64,000 bases of DNA from Ktedonobacter robiniae (GCF_016587375.1 NZ_BNJG01000002.1:806001-870000); one strand, 5' to 3'. Positions 23,926 through 33,638 are shown, counted from the stretch's first letter. The notes: generated by a model not told the origin, from the letters alone. Program-made: numbers and translations.

Positions 23926-25782
23926 TTAGCAGGGCTGGACCTTTGAGAGAACGACGTTCCAGACCTGCTGGTCGAAGTAGAAGCCCTTGGCAGAGGGCCC
24001 ATCGCTAGAGGGCGTTGTCTTGTTGACCAGGCGGCTCTGGGCAAGATAGTAGCCTTCATAGCCATGCTGTAGCTTGTAGAGGAGATCGCCAGAGCCGACG
24101 CTCTCCAACCGTATATCCTGCGTCTGGGTTGTGCCACAGCCCCAGGCATTCAAGAGGGTGATATCCGTGCGCGAAGAAATACTGTTCATCCAGCCCTCGT
24201 AGGCGTAGAGGGCATCACTGCGTGCGCCACCAGAGTCGGTCGAGTTAAACTCATGCTCCATGCCCTGCTGGCCCTGGTAGGGGCTGGTGGTGTTATCGGC
24301 GATATACGCATTGCCGCCTGCACCCGTGCTGGTCACCGTATCCTGGTAGGTGAAGATAGCCAGCTGGTCAAAGATACCGGCGGGATTGGAGAGTGGAATG
24401 TTGTTGTAGGTAAAGGCGGTACGCACGCCCGAACCAGTGCCGCTACAATTGTCGCTGCCACCGCTCATGAAGAGCGTCTGGGCATTGGCCCAGGCAGCCT
24501 GGATATTGGTAAAGCCAGCGGACTGCAACTGCTGATTAAAGCTGGTGTAGTCAAACGAGGTGAAGAAGGTATTTAGTGTACTGGGACCAAAGTAGAGGCT
24601 GGCCGCAATCATGATATTGAGGTAGCCCTCGCGATAGTTCGGGTTGTAGGACTTGTTGAACTTACATTGATTCCCTTCAAGGTAGTAATCAATGTCCTGG
24701 TTGAAGTTGTTGGTGTCGTTGAAATCGAAGTTGGCCGCGATAGCCAGCGCCTGCATCAGCAAATTGACTTTCGCCTGCTGAGTGGAGGATAACTGGTTCC
24801 AGACCGCTGGCTCATTACGCGCAAGCAGCAGTCCCTGCGCGGTATCATTATGGCCCCAGCCCTCCAGGCCACCATTGGCATCAGGCTCGTTGCCGCCCGC
24901 GACCAGCTGGCCGATAGAGGCCGCCAGGCGACTGGCAACCGAGGTGCCATTCGTTGCGGTAGCATTGGGATTATACCAGCTCACCAGGGCCAAGAAGTAG
25001 AAGGCCTTCGCGTTATAAACCGCCGTTGGCGAGTCGCCAGGCCTGCCACTATTGGCCGTTGTTGGCGCCGGGAAGGCCAGGAGAGGCGCGGCTACCGCGG
25101 CGTCGATCTGGCTCTGGTCGAAGCTTGTGGGTGGTGGCGTGGGCGTTGGGGTAGGCGTCGTAGTCTGGGTCGGTGTGGGTGTTGTCGTTTGGGTCTGGGT
25201 CGGCGTTGGTGTGGGCGTCGTAGAAGAGCCGGTCGGCTCGACTCCCCAGACTAGAACGCCGTTCTGGTAGAGCGTGACGTTCTGCCAGTCAGTAAAGGCT
25301 GTGAACAAGGCGTTAAACGAGTAGTCGTTGGTCTGGGTAAAGCTGCTGAAGTCGGCCTTACTGGCGCGAATCTTGATCTTGCCTGTGTTGGCGTTGGCAT
25401 TCAGTATACCAGATGTAAAGCCGACCTGGACGTAGTAATCGGCCGTCGCTACGGGTTGGGCTACCGCTGCCGCCGTCCCCGTCACACTGCTACAACCAAT
25501 GGCTGCATAGTCACAGAACACCGAGATGGCCTGATTAGTATCGCGCGTAAACCAGTAGCGCATGGTAAGCCCACTGAGCGCGACGCTGCTGCTTCCAGTA
25601 TTGACAATTTGCAGCCCCGCCTGAAGCTTATTCGTCGTCGTGCTGGTGTTATCTGGCATGTATTGCACCTTCAGCGGAGAAGATGCAGCATGACTGGTCT
25701 TCGGCAACTGTGACAAAATGCCCATCATAATGACCAGGAGACAAACCACTCCCAATCCAAGATAACGAGAGATGCTTTTCAT
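23926..25782 (-). CDS. Secreted CBM3-like protein with unassigned C-terminal domain
   Basis: A 618-residue protein starting at ATG 25782 after AAGGGA. Residues 1-33 are a signal peptide ending near HAASS. Residues about 35-180 look like a family 3 carbohydrate-binding module (LKVQYMPDNTSTTTNKLQAG, SGLTMRYWFT, VGFTSG). A Thr-Pro-Gln linker (about 185-215) follows, then about 400 residues, rich in Asn/Tyr/Trp, that I cannot assign; repeated helical segments such as NYREGYLNIMIAASLYFG suggest an alpha/alpha barrel of a glycosidase or lyase (inference). It is the last gene of the carbohydrate operon, so a plant polysaccharide is the likely target. Confidence 0.8.
   Translation of the reverse strand: MKSISRYLGLGVVCLLVIMMGILSQLPKTSHAASSPLKVQYMPDNTSTTTNKLQAGLQIVNTGSSSVALSGLTMRYWFTRDTNQAISVFCDYAAIGCSSVTGTAAAVAQPVATADYYVQVGFTSGILNANANTGKIKIRASKADFSSFTQTNDYSFNALFTAFTDWQNVTLYQNGVLVWGVEPTGSSTTPTPTPTQTQTTTPTPTQTTTPTPTPTPPPTSFDQSQIDAAVAAPLLAFPAPTTANSGRPGDSPTAVYNAKAFYFLALVSWYNPNATATNGTSVASRLAASIGQLVAGGNEPDANGGLEGWGHNDTAQGLLLARNEPAVWNQLSSTQQAKVNLLMQALAIAANFDFNDTNNFNQDIDYYLEGNQCKFNKSYNPNYREGYLNIMIAASLYFGPSTLNTFFTSFDYTSFNQQLQSAGFTNIQAAWANAQTLFMSGGSDNCSGTGSGVRTAFTYNNIPLSNPAGIFDQLAIFTYQDTVTSTGAGGNAYIADNTTSPYQGQQGMEHEFNSTDSGGARSDALYAYEGWMNSISSRTDITLLNAWGCGTTQTQDIRLESVGSGDLLYKLQHGYEGYYLAQSRLVNKTTPSSDGPSAKGFYFDQQVWNVVLSKVQPC
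25120..25228. repeat. Low-complexity Thr-Pro linker repeat
   Basis: Repeated GGCGTTGGG/GTGGGCGTCG-type units encode, on the minus strand, the TPTPTPTQ-rich linker between the CBM3-like module and the C-terminal domain. Such flexible linkers are usual in secreted modular carbohydrate-active proteins. Confidence 0.75.
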
Positions 25783-25864
25783 AGAATCCCTTCTTTTGTT
25801 AGCACAAACACACAACCGAAAAGAGACATTCAAACAGCTGTCAGTGGATAAGCCTCACCTCCTT

Positions 25865-26683
25865 TCAGACCTGCCGCCAGAGGTCGCGCAGGTAGGGCAG
25901 CGCCTGGGGCAGAGCGACCTCTGGCTCTTCAATCTCGGGATGCCACTTCTTCTCCCATTCCAGCGAGAGATAGCCATCATAGCCCCCTTGCTTGAGGAGA
26001 GTACATATCGTGCGCAGCGGCATATCACCCTCGTTGAGCAGGCAATATGTCCAGGCTCCCGGCTTGCCATTAAGCAAACGGCTATCCTTGAGATGGACAT
26101 AGGCGATCTCGTCTCCGAGTAGCGCCAGGCTCTGCGCGGGAGTCTCGCCCGCGCGATAGGTGTGATGGGCATCCCATAAAACCTTGACCGTGGGCAGAGC
26201 CACGGCCCGGGTGAGGTCTAGAACATCTTCGCTCCGGGTCCAGGCATCGTGGGTTTCTAGCAGGATGGTAACGCCGCGCTCAACACCATAGGCGCCAAGC
26301 GTGTGTAGCACCTGGGCGGTGGGCGCGAGCATGTCGGCGCGCGTCGTACCTGTAGGGAGAGCGCCGCCAAAGACGCGCAGAAAAGGCGCGCCCAGTTCAG
26401 CGGCCATATCGAGCATACGCTGACCGGCCTCGATCACCGCCGCACGCTCCTCAGGTGTGCCTTGCGTCACCCGACACGAACTATCCAGGCAGGCAATCTC
26501 GATCCCATAGGCACTGGAGGCCTGGCGCAGGCGACGCCGTACCACGGGCGAGGCGTCAGGTTCAAGCGTCTCGCCATCCGCCAGGCGCCATTCAATGGCC
26601 TGGTAGCCATAGCGTGCAGCCGCCTCGGCGGCCTCTTCAATCGTCCAGCCTGGACAGGCAAGGGAAGAATATGCAAGGTTCAT
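25865..26683 (-). CDS. Sugar phosphate isomerase/epimerase (TIM barrel)
   Basis: A 272-residue protein of the xylose-isomerase-like TIM-barrel family (AP endonuclease 2 superfamily). Likely metal ligands are the Glu of LLETHDAW near 143, Asp-His in WDAHHTYR near 170, and the Glu of LSLEWEKKW near 244. It would isomerise or epimerise a sugar or a hydroxypyruvate-like acid in the cytoplasm. The ATG follows AGGAGA that lies inside the end of the GH2 gene, two bases away, so the two are coupled. Exact substrate unknown. Confidence 0.88.
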   Translation of the reverse strand: MNLAYSSLACPGWTIEEAAEAAARYGYQAIEWRLADGETLEPDASPVVRRRLRQASSAYGIEIACLDSSCRVTQGTPEERAAVIEAGQRMLDMAAELGAPFLRVFGGALPTGTTRADMLAPTAQVLHTLGAYGVERGVTILLETHDAWTRSEDVLDLTRAVALPTVKVLWDAHHTYRAGETPAQSLALLGDEIAYVHLKDSRLLNGKPGAWTYCLLNEGDMPLRTICTLLKQGGYDGYLSLEWEKKWHPEIEEPEVALPQALPYLRDLWRQV

Positions 26684-26685
26684 AT

Positions 26686-29055
26686 TTATCTATCTCCTGG
26701 CTCGATGGGAATTAGTGTTTCTGGAAGTTGGTCGGCCCTGACCAGCAGCGTAGTCGCTTCCTTAGCCAGCACGGTAATACTGGCGCGCCCATTGGCGAGC
26801 TCAATCACGCTGCTTCCACCGGCGATTCCCAGGCAGGCGAGCAACCTTCCAGCACCACTTAGTTCGAAGGAGACGCGCCGGCGATCCTCGATAAGGGGAT
26901 GCCCATCCTCGTCTACAAGCTGGATGGTGACCTGTTGCCCCTCCTCACCACCAACCGTCTTTGCTGGCTGAATCTGCCACTGAAAGGCGGCGCCAGGACC
27001 CGTTGCAGCCTCGTGATACTCCACACTAATCGTATGCTCTACGCACTGTCCATCGACGGCGAGACCCACGGCACGCAGCTCGTTTGCTCCCAGGCGCAGA
27101 GGGACATGCCAGACCAGGCCCGCGGCAGGAAAGGCCATGCCGTCGCGCCGCCGCTCGCCACAATCCCGACCATTCACAAAGAGCGTGACCTGGGGGCAGT
27201 TGGAATAGATGCGCACACGCTGCAACGCGTCGCGCTGGCCTGTACGTATGGCCCAGGTTGGCGCTTCAATAAAGCACATGGGCGTGGTCGCCAGGTAGCT
27301 CTGGAAGAGGTAATAGAGCGCTTTTGGTCGACCCGCCCGGTCCAGCAGGCCCTTCTGGTTGACATAGGGGATGGGATTCTCGGGCCGCAGCGGCGTGCCA
27401 AAGTCCTTAAACGCCCACTGCGCGTTGCCTACAAGGCGCGGGGTACGGAGCTGAACTTGCAGGTGCCACTCCATCAGGTCGAGAATATAGCTCTCGCTCC
27501 AGTCGCTATCGCGGCTACCACGCGCCGGACCACCTACACCGGTCGCGATACCTGGCCGCTCGGCGTGGTCGCTCTCCTGATCGATTTCCGCGTTGATATG
27601 TTCGCCAGCACTATAGCGGGCGTAATGACTATCGCCACCCCATTCGATATGCAGCATGCGGGGATGGCGCGCCAGGGCCTCGTTGAGCGCTGCCTCATAG
27701 TCTTCATAGCGCCCACGATACCAGCCGGACCAGATCGAGGGCGAATAGACATCCACGATGCTCGCCCCCGGCTCAAAGCGCCGCAGGGCGGTCAGGCGTT
27801 GAGGATCGCGGGCATGGGCAAAGTAGTGCAGGGTCTGCAAAAAGGCACAGACCTTCTCATCGCTAGAATCTGGATGCTCGCTCTCCCAATCCAGTTCGTT
27901 GCCCAGGCCCCACATGACGATGGAGGGGTGGTTATAGTGCTGCTCTATCATCTCCTCAAGCATCGCCTGAGTCTGAGCGCGGAAGTGTTCGCCGCCAATA
28001 CCACCCCGGCACCAGGGCAGCTCATCCCAGACCAGCAAGCCCAATTCGTCACAGGCTTCCAGTACCGCCCGCGCCTGCGGATAGTGGCCCAGGCGCACGA
28101 AGTTAAAGCCCGCCTCCTTGATCAGCCGTAACTCCTGGCGCGACAGGGTATCAGGGACGGCGCTGGCATAGCCCGCCCAATCCTCATGCCGGTGCGTACC
28201 ATGCAGCCTGAGCGGCTCCCTGTTCAGGAGAAAGGGGCCGCCCTTGGGAAAGTCGAAGAAGCGCAGGCCAATCCGCTCCGTGACCACATCCCAGGCCTCC
28301 TCACCATCCAGCAGCATCACCTCTACGGTATAGAGGACCGCTTGGCCTGGGGACCAGAGTTGCGGTTGCTTAATAATATAAGCAGGCAGTTCGAAGCTTT
28401 CTGTTGTAACTGGCCCCTCGATGGTACTGAGCAGCTCGCCCTGGGGCGAGAGGAGCCGGGCGCTCAAGCGCAGCGCTCGCGGAGGCGGCGCATCCAGCTC
28501 GCCACGGATAGTGAGCGTGGCTGACTCCATACTCACCTCCGTCTCACAGCGCAGGCTCGCCAGGCGGCGCAAGCCGGTGGTATAGCACCAGGCGTTGCGC
28601 GTCAGACCGCCATAGAGGAAGAAGTCCGACATGTCAGAGGGAATGAGATCGGGATCGGGAAGGTTATCCACGCGCAGCGCCAGCGTCAGTGACTCTCCCG
28701 GCATGCTCTCTTGCGGCTGCCTGGGAAGTTCCACCGTAAAAGCCGTATAGCCCCCGGCATGCTTTCCCAGGCACACGCCATCGCACCAGGTACTGGCACG
28801 CTGCGAGGCGGCCTCAAACTCCACCCAGAGGCGCTGTCCAGCGGCAGGCGACTCAAACTCGCGCACATACCAGCCCACCGCGCGGGTATAGTGGTACGCT
28901 TCCTCTACTGTCAACGCGTCCAGGGCGTTCCAGCTATGGGGCAGCGTGACCCCGCTCCAGGTCTGCCCCTCAGCTCGCATCACGTCCGAGGGCAGAAGGT
29001 CCCCCAGGTGAAAACGCCACGCTTCATTGATACATCTAGCAGCTTGATGGCGCAT
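26686..29055 (-). CDS. Glycoside hydrolase family 2 (beta-galactosidase/glucuronidase-like)
   Basis: A 789-residue cytoplasmic enzyme without signal peptide. It has the GH2 order: N-terminal sugar-binding jelly roll (FHLGDLLP, then TLPHSWNALD near 37), Ig-like domain, and TIM barrel. The acid/base is the Glu of MWGLGNELDWE near 395 and the nucleophile is probably the Glu of LHIEWGGDSH near 480. About 200 residues of extra beta domains follow. It should cleave beta-linked sugars from an imported oligosaccharide, consistent with the importer genes just upstream. Beta-galactosidase, glucuronidase or mannosidase activity cannot be told apart here. Confidence 0.92.
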   Translation of the reverse strand: MRHQAARCINEAWRFHLGDLLPSDVMRAEGQTWSGVTLPHSWNALDALTVEEAYHYTRAVGWYVREFESPAAGQRLWVEFEAASQRASTWCDGVCLGKHAGGYTAFTVELPRQPQESMPGESLTLALRVDNLPDPDLIPSDMSDFFLYGGLTRNAWCYTTGLRRLASLRCETEVSMESATLTIRGELDAPPPRALRLSARLLSPQGELLSTIEGPVTTESFELPAYIIKQPQLWSPGQAVLYTVEVMLLDGEEAWDVVTERIGLRFFDFPKGGPFLLNREPLRLHGTHRHEDWAGYASAVPDTLSRQELRLIKEAGFNFVRLGHYPQARAVLEACDELGLLVWDELPWCRGGIGGEHFRAQTQAMLEEMIEQHYNHPSIVMWGLGNELDWESEHPDSSDEKVCAFLQTLHYFAHARDPQRLTALRRFEPGASIVDVYSPSIWSGWYRGRYEDYEAALNEALARHPRMLHIEWGGDSHYARYSAGEHINAEIDQESDHAERPGIATGVGGPARGSRDSDWSESYILDLMEWHLQVQLRTPRLVGNAQWAFKDFGTPLRPENPIPYVNQKGLLDRAGRPKALYYLFQSYLATTPMCFIEAPTWAIRTGQRDALQRVRIYSNCPQVTLFVNGRDCGERRRDGMAFPAAGLVWHVPLRLGANELRAVGLAVDGQCVEHTISVEYHEAATGPGAAFQWQIQPAKTVGGEEGQQVTIQLVDEDGHPLIEDRRRVSFELSGAGRLLACLGIAGGSSVIELANGRASITVLAKEATTLLVRADQLPETLIPIEPGDR

Positions 29056-29090
29056 ACGCCTATCTTTCTTTCTAGCAATTACTCTCTAAA

Positions 29091-29942
29091 TCACTCTTTC
29101 ACCGCGCCAGAGAGGCCGCGTACAAAGTATCCCTGGAAGGCCAGGAAGACCAGCAGCACAGGCACAAATGAGATGACGGTACCCGCGGCAAAGCCGGTCC
29201 AATCAAAAGAGTTCTCGCCCTGGAAGGCGAACATTCCCACGGCCAGGTTGCGCAGATCCGGCGCGCTCAGTGTATAGATCAGCGGGATATTGAAATCATT
29301 CCATGTGGCGATAAAGTTGAAAATTACCACCGTTGCGATCACCGGGCGCGCCAGCGGGAAGACAAGGCGGAAGAGCCGCACAAAGCCCGCGCCATCGACC
29401 TTTGCCGCGTCAAACAACTCTTCAGGAATGCCCTTGAAGAAGTTGACGAAGAGCAGCACATAGAGGGCGCCCGTGGCCCCGGAAAAAGCCAGGATTACCC
29501 CGGCCTGGGTATTGAGTAGACCCAGCGACTCCACCACCAGGAATTGCGGCAGGACAATCGATGCCAGCGGCACAAAGAGCGTGGCGACAATTAGCGCATA
29601 GAGCAGGTTGCGTCCAGGGAAGCGATAGCGCGCCAGGACATAGCCACAGAGCGCCGATTTGAACAGCTCAATCACCGTAGAGGCGGTAGAGTAGAGCAAC
29701 GTATTGAAGAAATACTGACCAAAGCCAGCCGTCACCCAGGCGCGCTGGAAATTGGAGAAATCCCACTCATTGGGCCACAAACTAATCCCTGAAGTAAACA
29801 GACCGCTCTGCGTCTTAAACGCACCCGCGATCGCCCAGAAAAAAGGGTAGACCCAGAAAAAGCCCACCAGCAGTAGCAGGGTAACCGTAATCAGATTGTA
29901 GCGGAGGAAGCGGCCTCCACTCCGTTGTGAGAGCAATTTCAT
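29091..29942 (-). CDS. Carbohydrate ABC transporter permease (MalG type)
   Basis: A 283-residue membrane protein starting at ATG 29942 after GGAGG, overlapping the stop of the MalF-type gene by four bases (ATGA). It has six helices and the EAA motif ELFDAAKVDGAGFVR near residue 180. The longer frame from 29999 reads into the upstream gene and is rejected. It lies 35 bases before GH2, which ties the importer to that enzyme. Confidence 0.92.
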   Translation of the reverse strand: MKLLSQRSGGRFLRYNLITVTLLLLVGFFWVYPFFWAIAGAFKTQSGLFTSGISLWPNEWDFSNFQRAWVTAGFGQYFFNTLLYSTASTVIELFKSALCGYVLARYRFPGRNLLYALIVATLFVPLASIVLPQFLVVESLGLLNTQAGVILAFSGATGALYVLLFVNFFKGIPEELFDAAKVDGAGFVRLFRLVFPLARPVIATVVIFNFIATWNDFNIPLIYTLSAPDLRNLAVGMFAFQGENSFDWTGFAAGTVISFVPVLLVFLAFQGYFVRGLSGAVKE

Positions 29943-30940
29943 GCGCGGCCTCCACCAAGCTGGCGCGTGGTCTGCGTGTTGTCCCGCCCCAGCCACCACT
30001 GAATAATAACAAAGATCGCTGCCAGCAGGATAAACAGGACGGCCGTCGCCGAGGCATATCCGTAGCGGAAAGGCAGGTTCTGGAAAGCCGCCTCGTAGAT
30101 ATAATAGGAGAGTACATAGCTGCTGGTACCAGGGCCGCCGCTGGTCATGGTCACGACAATGCCAAAGACATGCAGCGAATTAACGAGGCCGAGCAGCGTA
30201 ATCACAATCGCCATGGGCGCGATCGTGGGCAGCGTAATATGCACAAATTGCTGCCACGCGTTAGCCCGGTCGATCTGTGCGGACTCATAGAGTTCCTCCG
30301 GCACATTTTGTAACGCGGCCATCCAATAGAGCATATATTGACCGAAAATCTGCCAGACGGAGATCAGAATAACGGTCCACAAGGCCGTGTTCCCATTTCC
30401 CAGCAGGTCGATAGGTTGCTTGATCAGCCCGGTCCCTAGCAGAAAGCTATCCAACGCCCCATTGGAGGGATTAAGCAGGAAGGTAAAGATCTGTCCGGCA
30501 AGCGCAACAGGCAGGATGATCGGCACAAAGAAGAGCGTGCGGAAAAAGCGTTTAAACCAGAGCCACTTGCGTGTCAGGATAATGGCAAGAAAGAGCGAAA
30601 GTGGGAGCTTAATGGCAGTATTGGCCAGAGCAAAGAGCAGGGTATTCCAGAAAGACTGCCAGAACAAGGGATCATGCCAAAGTTCCAGGTAATTGCTCAG
30701 GCCGACAAAGTTTTGCGCGGAGAGAGCATCAATGCCATTCCAATCAAAGAACGAGTAGACCACGGTAGCCAGCAGCGGCCAGAGCGTAAAGGCGCCAAAG
30801 AACAGGAGAAATGGCAGTAGACAAAGGAAGATCCAGAAGCCCGTTGTACCCTTGCCACGAACACGCGTCTGAACACGTTTTCCTCCACCTGCCGAGGCGG
30901 ATGCAGCAAGTGAGCGAGAGGATTCTATAACTTTACCCAT
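29939..30940 (-). CDS. Carbohydrate ABC transporter permease (MalF type)
   Basis: A 333-residue membrane protein, ATG 30940 preceded by GAAGG. A basic N-terminus of about 35 residues is followed by six hydrophobic helices. The coupling motif reads ELYESAQIDRANAWQ: the usual Gly after Asp is replaced by Arg, a change at the ATPase contact worth noting. It pairs with the downstream MalG-type permease and is separated from the binding-protein gene by a strong stem-loop. Confidence 0.9.
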   Translation of the reverse strand: MGKVIESSRSLAASASAGGGKRVQTRVRGKGTTGFWIFLCLLPFLLFFGAFTLWPLLATVVYSFFDWNGIDALSAQNFVGLSNYLELWHDPLFWQSFWNTLLFALANTAIKLPLSLFLAIILTRKWLWFKRFFRTLFFVPIILPVALAGQIFTFLLNPSNGALDSFLLGTGLIKQPIDLLGNGNTALWTVILISVWQIFGQYMLYWMAALQNVPEELYESAQIDRANAWQQFVHITLPTIAPMAIVITLLGLVNSLHVFGIVVTMTSGGPGTSSYVLSYYIYEAAFQNLPFRYGYASATAVLFILLAAIFVIIQWWLGRDNTQTTRQLGGGRA

Positions 30941-31002
30941 TGTGTACCTTCTCTTCAGATCGCGAGTAGGCGATGCTAACAACGTTGCGGTGATTTGGTC
31001 TC

Positions 31003-31042
31003 GCCTGCGGTTGCTCAGGCAATCGCCCGAGCAACCGCAGGC
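31003..31042 (-). other. Intercistronic stem-loop, binding protein to permease
   Basis: GCCTGCGGTTGCTC and GAGCAACCGCAGGC are exact reverse complements (14 bp) with a 12-base loop. They lie between the binding-protein stop and the permease start on the minus strand. No U-run follows, so partial termination or mRNA protection, giving excess binding protein, is the likely role. Confidence 0.6.
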
Positions 31043-31059
31043 AATCGATATTATACAGG

Positions 31060-32499
31060 CTAGTAGCCACCTGTGTAATTCTCGTTATAGTTCCAATTGG
31101 AGAACGCGAAGCAGGACTGCGAGACTTTCAGGCCCGAGGCCGCCTCCTGCTGCAACGTATCGAGGAAGGTCTTCTGGCGCTGCGTCACCAGTTTATCGGC
31201 ACCTGGCTTCAGCGGCGTATTCTTGACAATGGCGTCAACCATGGTCTGCCATTCGCCGTTGGGCTGGGTCCCTGCGGCCTTGGAATAAGCCTGTGACTTC
31301 GCCAGGTCGGGGCATTTGAGCAACGGTTCAGGATAGTTCACACGCAGACCGCTGGCAGCAATCTGCTCCATGGTCTTCATGGCCGGATCGGTGATCAGCG
31401 ATTTATTATCCGCGAAGGCCAGGGTGCCAAAGCCATCCTTCAAATAGTTCTTGGCAAAAAAGCCAGTCGGGTCAGTCATCCACTGGAGAAACTGCCAGGC
31501 CTGGTTGGCGTGCTGCGTCTGACTGCTGACCCAGTAGACATTCTGCGTATTCAAGATCGCCTCGGCACCGCGAGGGCCATTGTCAGGAGAAGGAGGCGCC
31601 GCGATGCCATACTGGCTCTCGGAGAAACCAAGCTGCGTTAAGGTACTGGGCAGCCAGGTACCATCAAAGTAAATGGCCACCTGCCCACTGGCTAGCTGCT
31701 GGCGCGAGAAGGTCTTGTCGTTCACACCAGGAGCCACCAGGCCCTTCTGGTAGAGACTCTGAATAAAGCTGAAGGCCTGGAGCAACTGTGGATTGTTAAG
31801 ATCGAAGGTCCCGGTTTTGTAGTCAAAGAACTGGTCGGTCATGATGGAGCCAGCGATGGGATACCACATGCGCTGTAAATCGGTCCCCTTGAGCGATACA
31901 CCCAGGCAATATTTCCCGGTCTTGGCTTTAATTGCCTGACAGGCGGAGGTAAACTGACTCCAGGTTGTGGGCGGATTGGCGGGATCAAGGCCAGCCTGCT
32001 GAAAGAGCGACTTATTGTAGAACATAAAGCCCGGACCCCAGATCACATTGTCGGTGAAGGGAAAGCCATAGACCTGGCCGTTGTGCTTATTGATCCCTTC
32101 CTGGAACATGTCAGAGGACCAGCGGCTCAAGAAACTCTGATCTGGATTACCCGTGGGATCGAGCTGGCGAATCCATCCCTGCTTGAGCAGAAAAGACATG
32201 GAGAGCTCGGGAGAAAGCTGCGACTTGTAGAAGAAAATATCTGGAGCCTGGTGGCTCTGGAACGAGAGCGGCAACGATTGCAGGTACTGAGCCTGCGCCG
32301 TCGATTGCCACTGAATGGTCACATCAGGATGCAGTCGATGATACTCGGCGGCAACCGCTTCGTGAAACGCTTTCTGTTCAGGAGAGTAATCGGCGATCTT
32401 TAAGACAATAGTTGCTTGAGCATTGCTCCCACCACAGGCGGTAAGTAGCATACTCAGCAACATCAGGGCAACAAATGCCAGACGGCGCCATTGACGCAT
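31060..32499 (-). CDS. Sugar ABC transporter substrate-binding lipoprotein
   Basis: A 479-residue lipoprotein with signal peptide MRQWRRLAFVALMLLSMLL and lipobox LTAC. The mature protein is a family 1 solute-binding protein: IVLKIADYSPEQKAFHEAVA starts the first lobe, and YGFPFTDNVIWGPGFMFYNK marks the conserved hinge-side region. ATG 32499 fits a signal peptide; the 36 residues upstream in the open frame do not. It should bind the oligosaccharide processed by the GH2 enzyme of the same operon. Confidence 0.92.
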   Translation of the reverse strand: MRQWRRLAFVALMLLSMLLTACGGSNAQATIVLKIADYSPEQKAFHEAVAAEYHRLHPDVTIQWQSTAQAQYLQSLPLSFQSHQAPDIFFYKSQLSPELSMSFLLKQGWIRQLDPTGNPDQSFLSRWSSDMFQEGINKHNGQVYGFPFTDNVIWGPGFMFYNKSLFQQAGLDPANPPTTWSQFTSACQAIKAKTGKYCLGVSLKGTDLQRMWYPIAGSIMTDQFFDYKTGTFDLNNPQLLQAFSFIQSLYQKGLVAPGVNDKTFSRQQLASGQVAIYFDGTWLPSTLTQLGFSESQYGIAAPPSPDNGPRGAEAILNTQNVYWVSSQTQHANQAWQFLQWMTDPTGFFAKNYLKDGFGTLAFADNKSLITDPAMKTMEQIAASGLRVNYPEPLLKCPDLAKSQAYSKAAGTQPNGEWQTMVDAIVKNTPLKPGADKLVTQRQKTFLDTLQQEAASGLKVSQSCFAFSNWNYNENYTGGY

Positions 32500-32633
32500 A
32501 TGAAGAACCCTTCCTGTTGAACTGAACCAAACGACGCTGTAAATTGATACTTTTGCATGAGTACCAAACACAATCAGTTTGTTGAACGAAATAAAACGAC
32601 ATTGCACATGGGCTACGTTGCGCTGAGCAAGAA

Positions 32634-33638
32634 CTATGGCGTTGCCATCAGCGAGAGTCGTTCCCGCGTGATCGCATAGCGCAGTGGTTCTCCCGCAACA
32701 AAGTGTTGCAATTCCTCCATCATCACCTGGCCCAGGCGGCGACGCTCTGAGCCAAGCGAGCCAGAAATATGTGGCGTGAGCGTAACGTTAGGTAGTGTGT
32801 AGAGCGGAGAGTCCGGCTGCGGCGGCTCTGGATCGGTCACATCCAGAATCGCATGCAGGTCACTTCTCTGCTCCAGCACCGCGATCAACTCTTCATGCCG
32901 CACCAATCCTCCACGCGACGTATTGATAAACGTGGATCCTTTCTGCATAGAGGAGAGGTGAGTGCCACGTACCAGGCCTGTGGTTTCGGGCAGCAGGGGC
33001 GTGTGCAGAGATACGACCTGGGCCTCACGGAAGAGCTCCTCCAGAGAACAGAGGGAGACATCTAGCTCAGCTGCCTCAGCAGGAGAAACATAGGGATCAT
33101 ACACGAGCACATGCAGGTGAAATGGGCGCAAGAACTCGCGGACCTGTCGCCCAACCATGCCCAGGGAGATAATCCCCACCGTGGCTCCATACACGCCAGG
33201 TACCCCATCGCGTGGAGGGAAACGCTGCTGCTGGCGTGCCTGCCCGGCCAGGCGCCACCCATGCTTGAGTGAGAAGAGGATCGCGCTAAGTGTGTATTCC
33301 GCCACCGGGATAGCATTTACCTCCTGGGCGCTCGTTACAAGGATGCCACGCTGCCACAGGGCATCCGTGACAAAGCCGCGAACAGAGCCCGCGCCATAGA
33401 AAATGGCCCGCAGGCAAGGGGCATGCGCCAGAAAGGTTTCGTCTATGAGGGGCGCGCCCCAGCCAGAGAGAATCACCTCCACCTCGCGCAAGAGCTCGGG
33501 ATGGGCGAGTATCTCCTCAGCCGTCTGCGGCGGCGCAACCACGTCGATCAGTTCGTCAATCGCTTCGCGCACCTCAGGCCCATATATCTCTTCGTATGCG
33601 CTAGAATGCAAGATAAATATGCCTTTGAGACGCGGCAT
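32634..33638 (-). CDS. D-isomer-specific 2-hydroxyacid dehydrogenase
   Basis: A 334-residue NAD(P)-dependent oxidoreductase. The catalytic triad is visible: Arg in INTSRGG near 240, Glu in VTDPEPP near 269 and His in TPHISGS near 292. The nucleotide loop reads GIISLGMVG, where the first Gly of GxGxxG is Ser. It is the promoter-proximal gene of the carbohydrate operon and may act on a sugar-derived hydroxy acid; a role in the same pathway as the TIM-barrel isomerase is inference. Confidence 0.9.
   Translation of the reverse strand: MPRLKGIFILHSSAYEEIYGPEVREAIDELIDVVAPPQTAEEILAHPELLREVEVILSGWGAPLIDETFLAHAPCLRAIFYGAGSVRGFVTDALWQRGILVTSAQEVNAIPVAEYTLSAILFSLKHGWRLAGQARQQQRFPPRDGVPGVYGATVGIISLGMVGRQVREFLRPFHLHVLVYDPYVSPAEAAELDVSLCSLEELFREAQVVSLHTPLLPETTGLVRGTHLSSMQKGSTFINTSRGGLVRHEELIAVLEQRSDLHAILDVTDPEPPQPDSPLYTLPNVTLTPHISGSLGSERRRLGQVMMEELQHFVAGEPLRYAITRERLSLMATP

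Noticed and set aside
26899..28131. 410-codon plus-strand open frame opposite the GH2 gene
   Set aside because: It is antisense to a gene with clear GH2 motifs, starts without a ribosome site, and its composition follows the reverse complement of the real codons.
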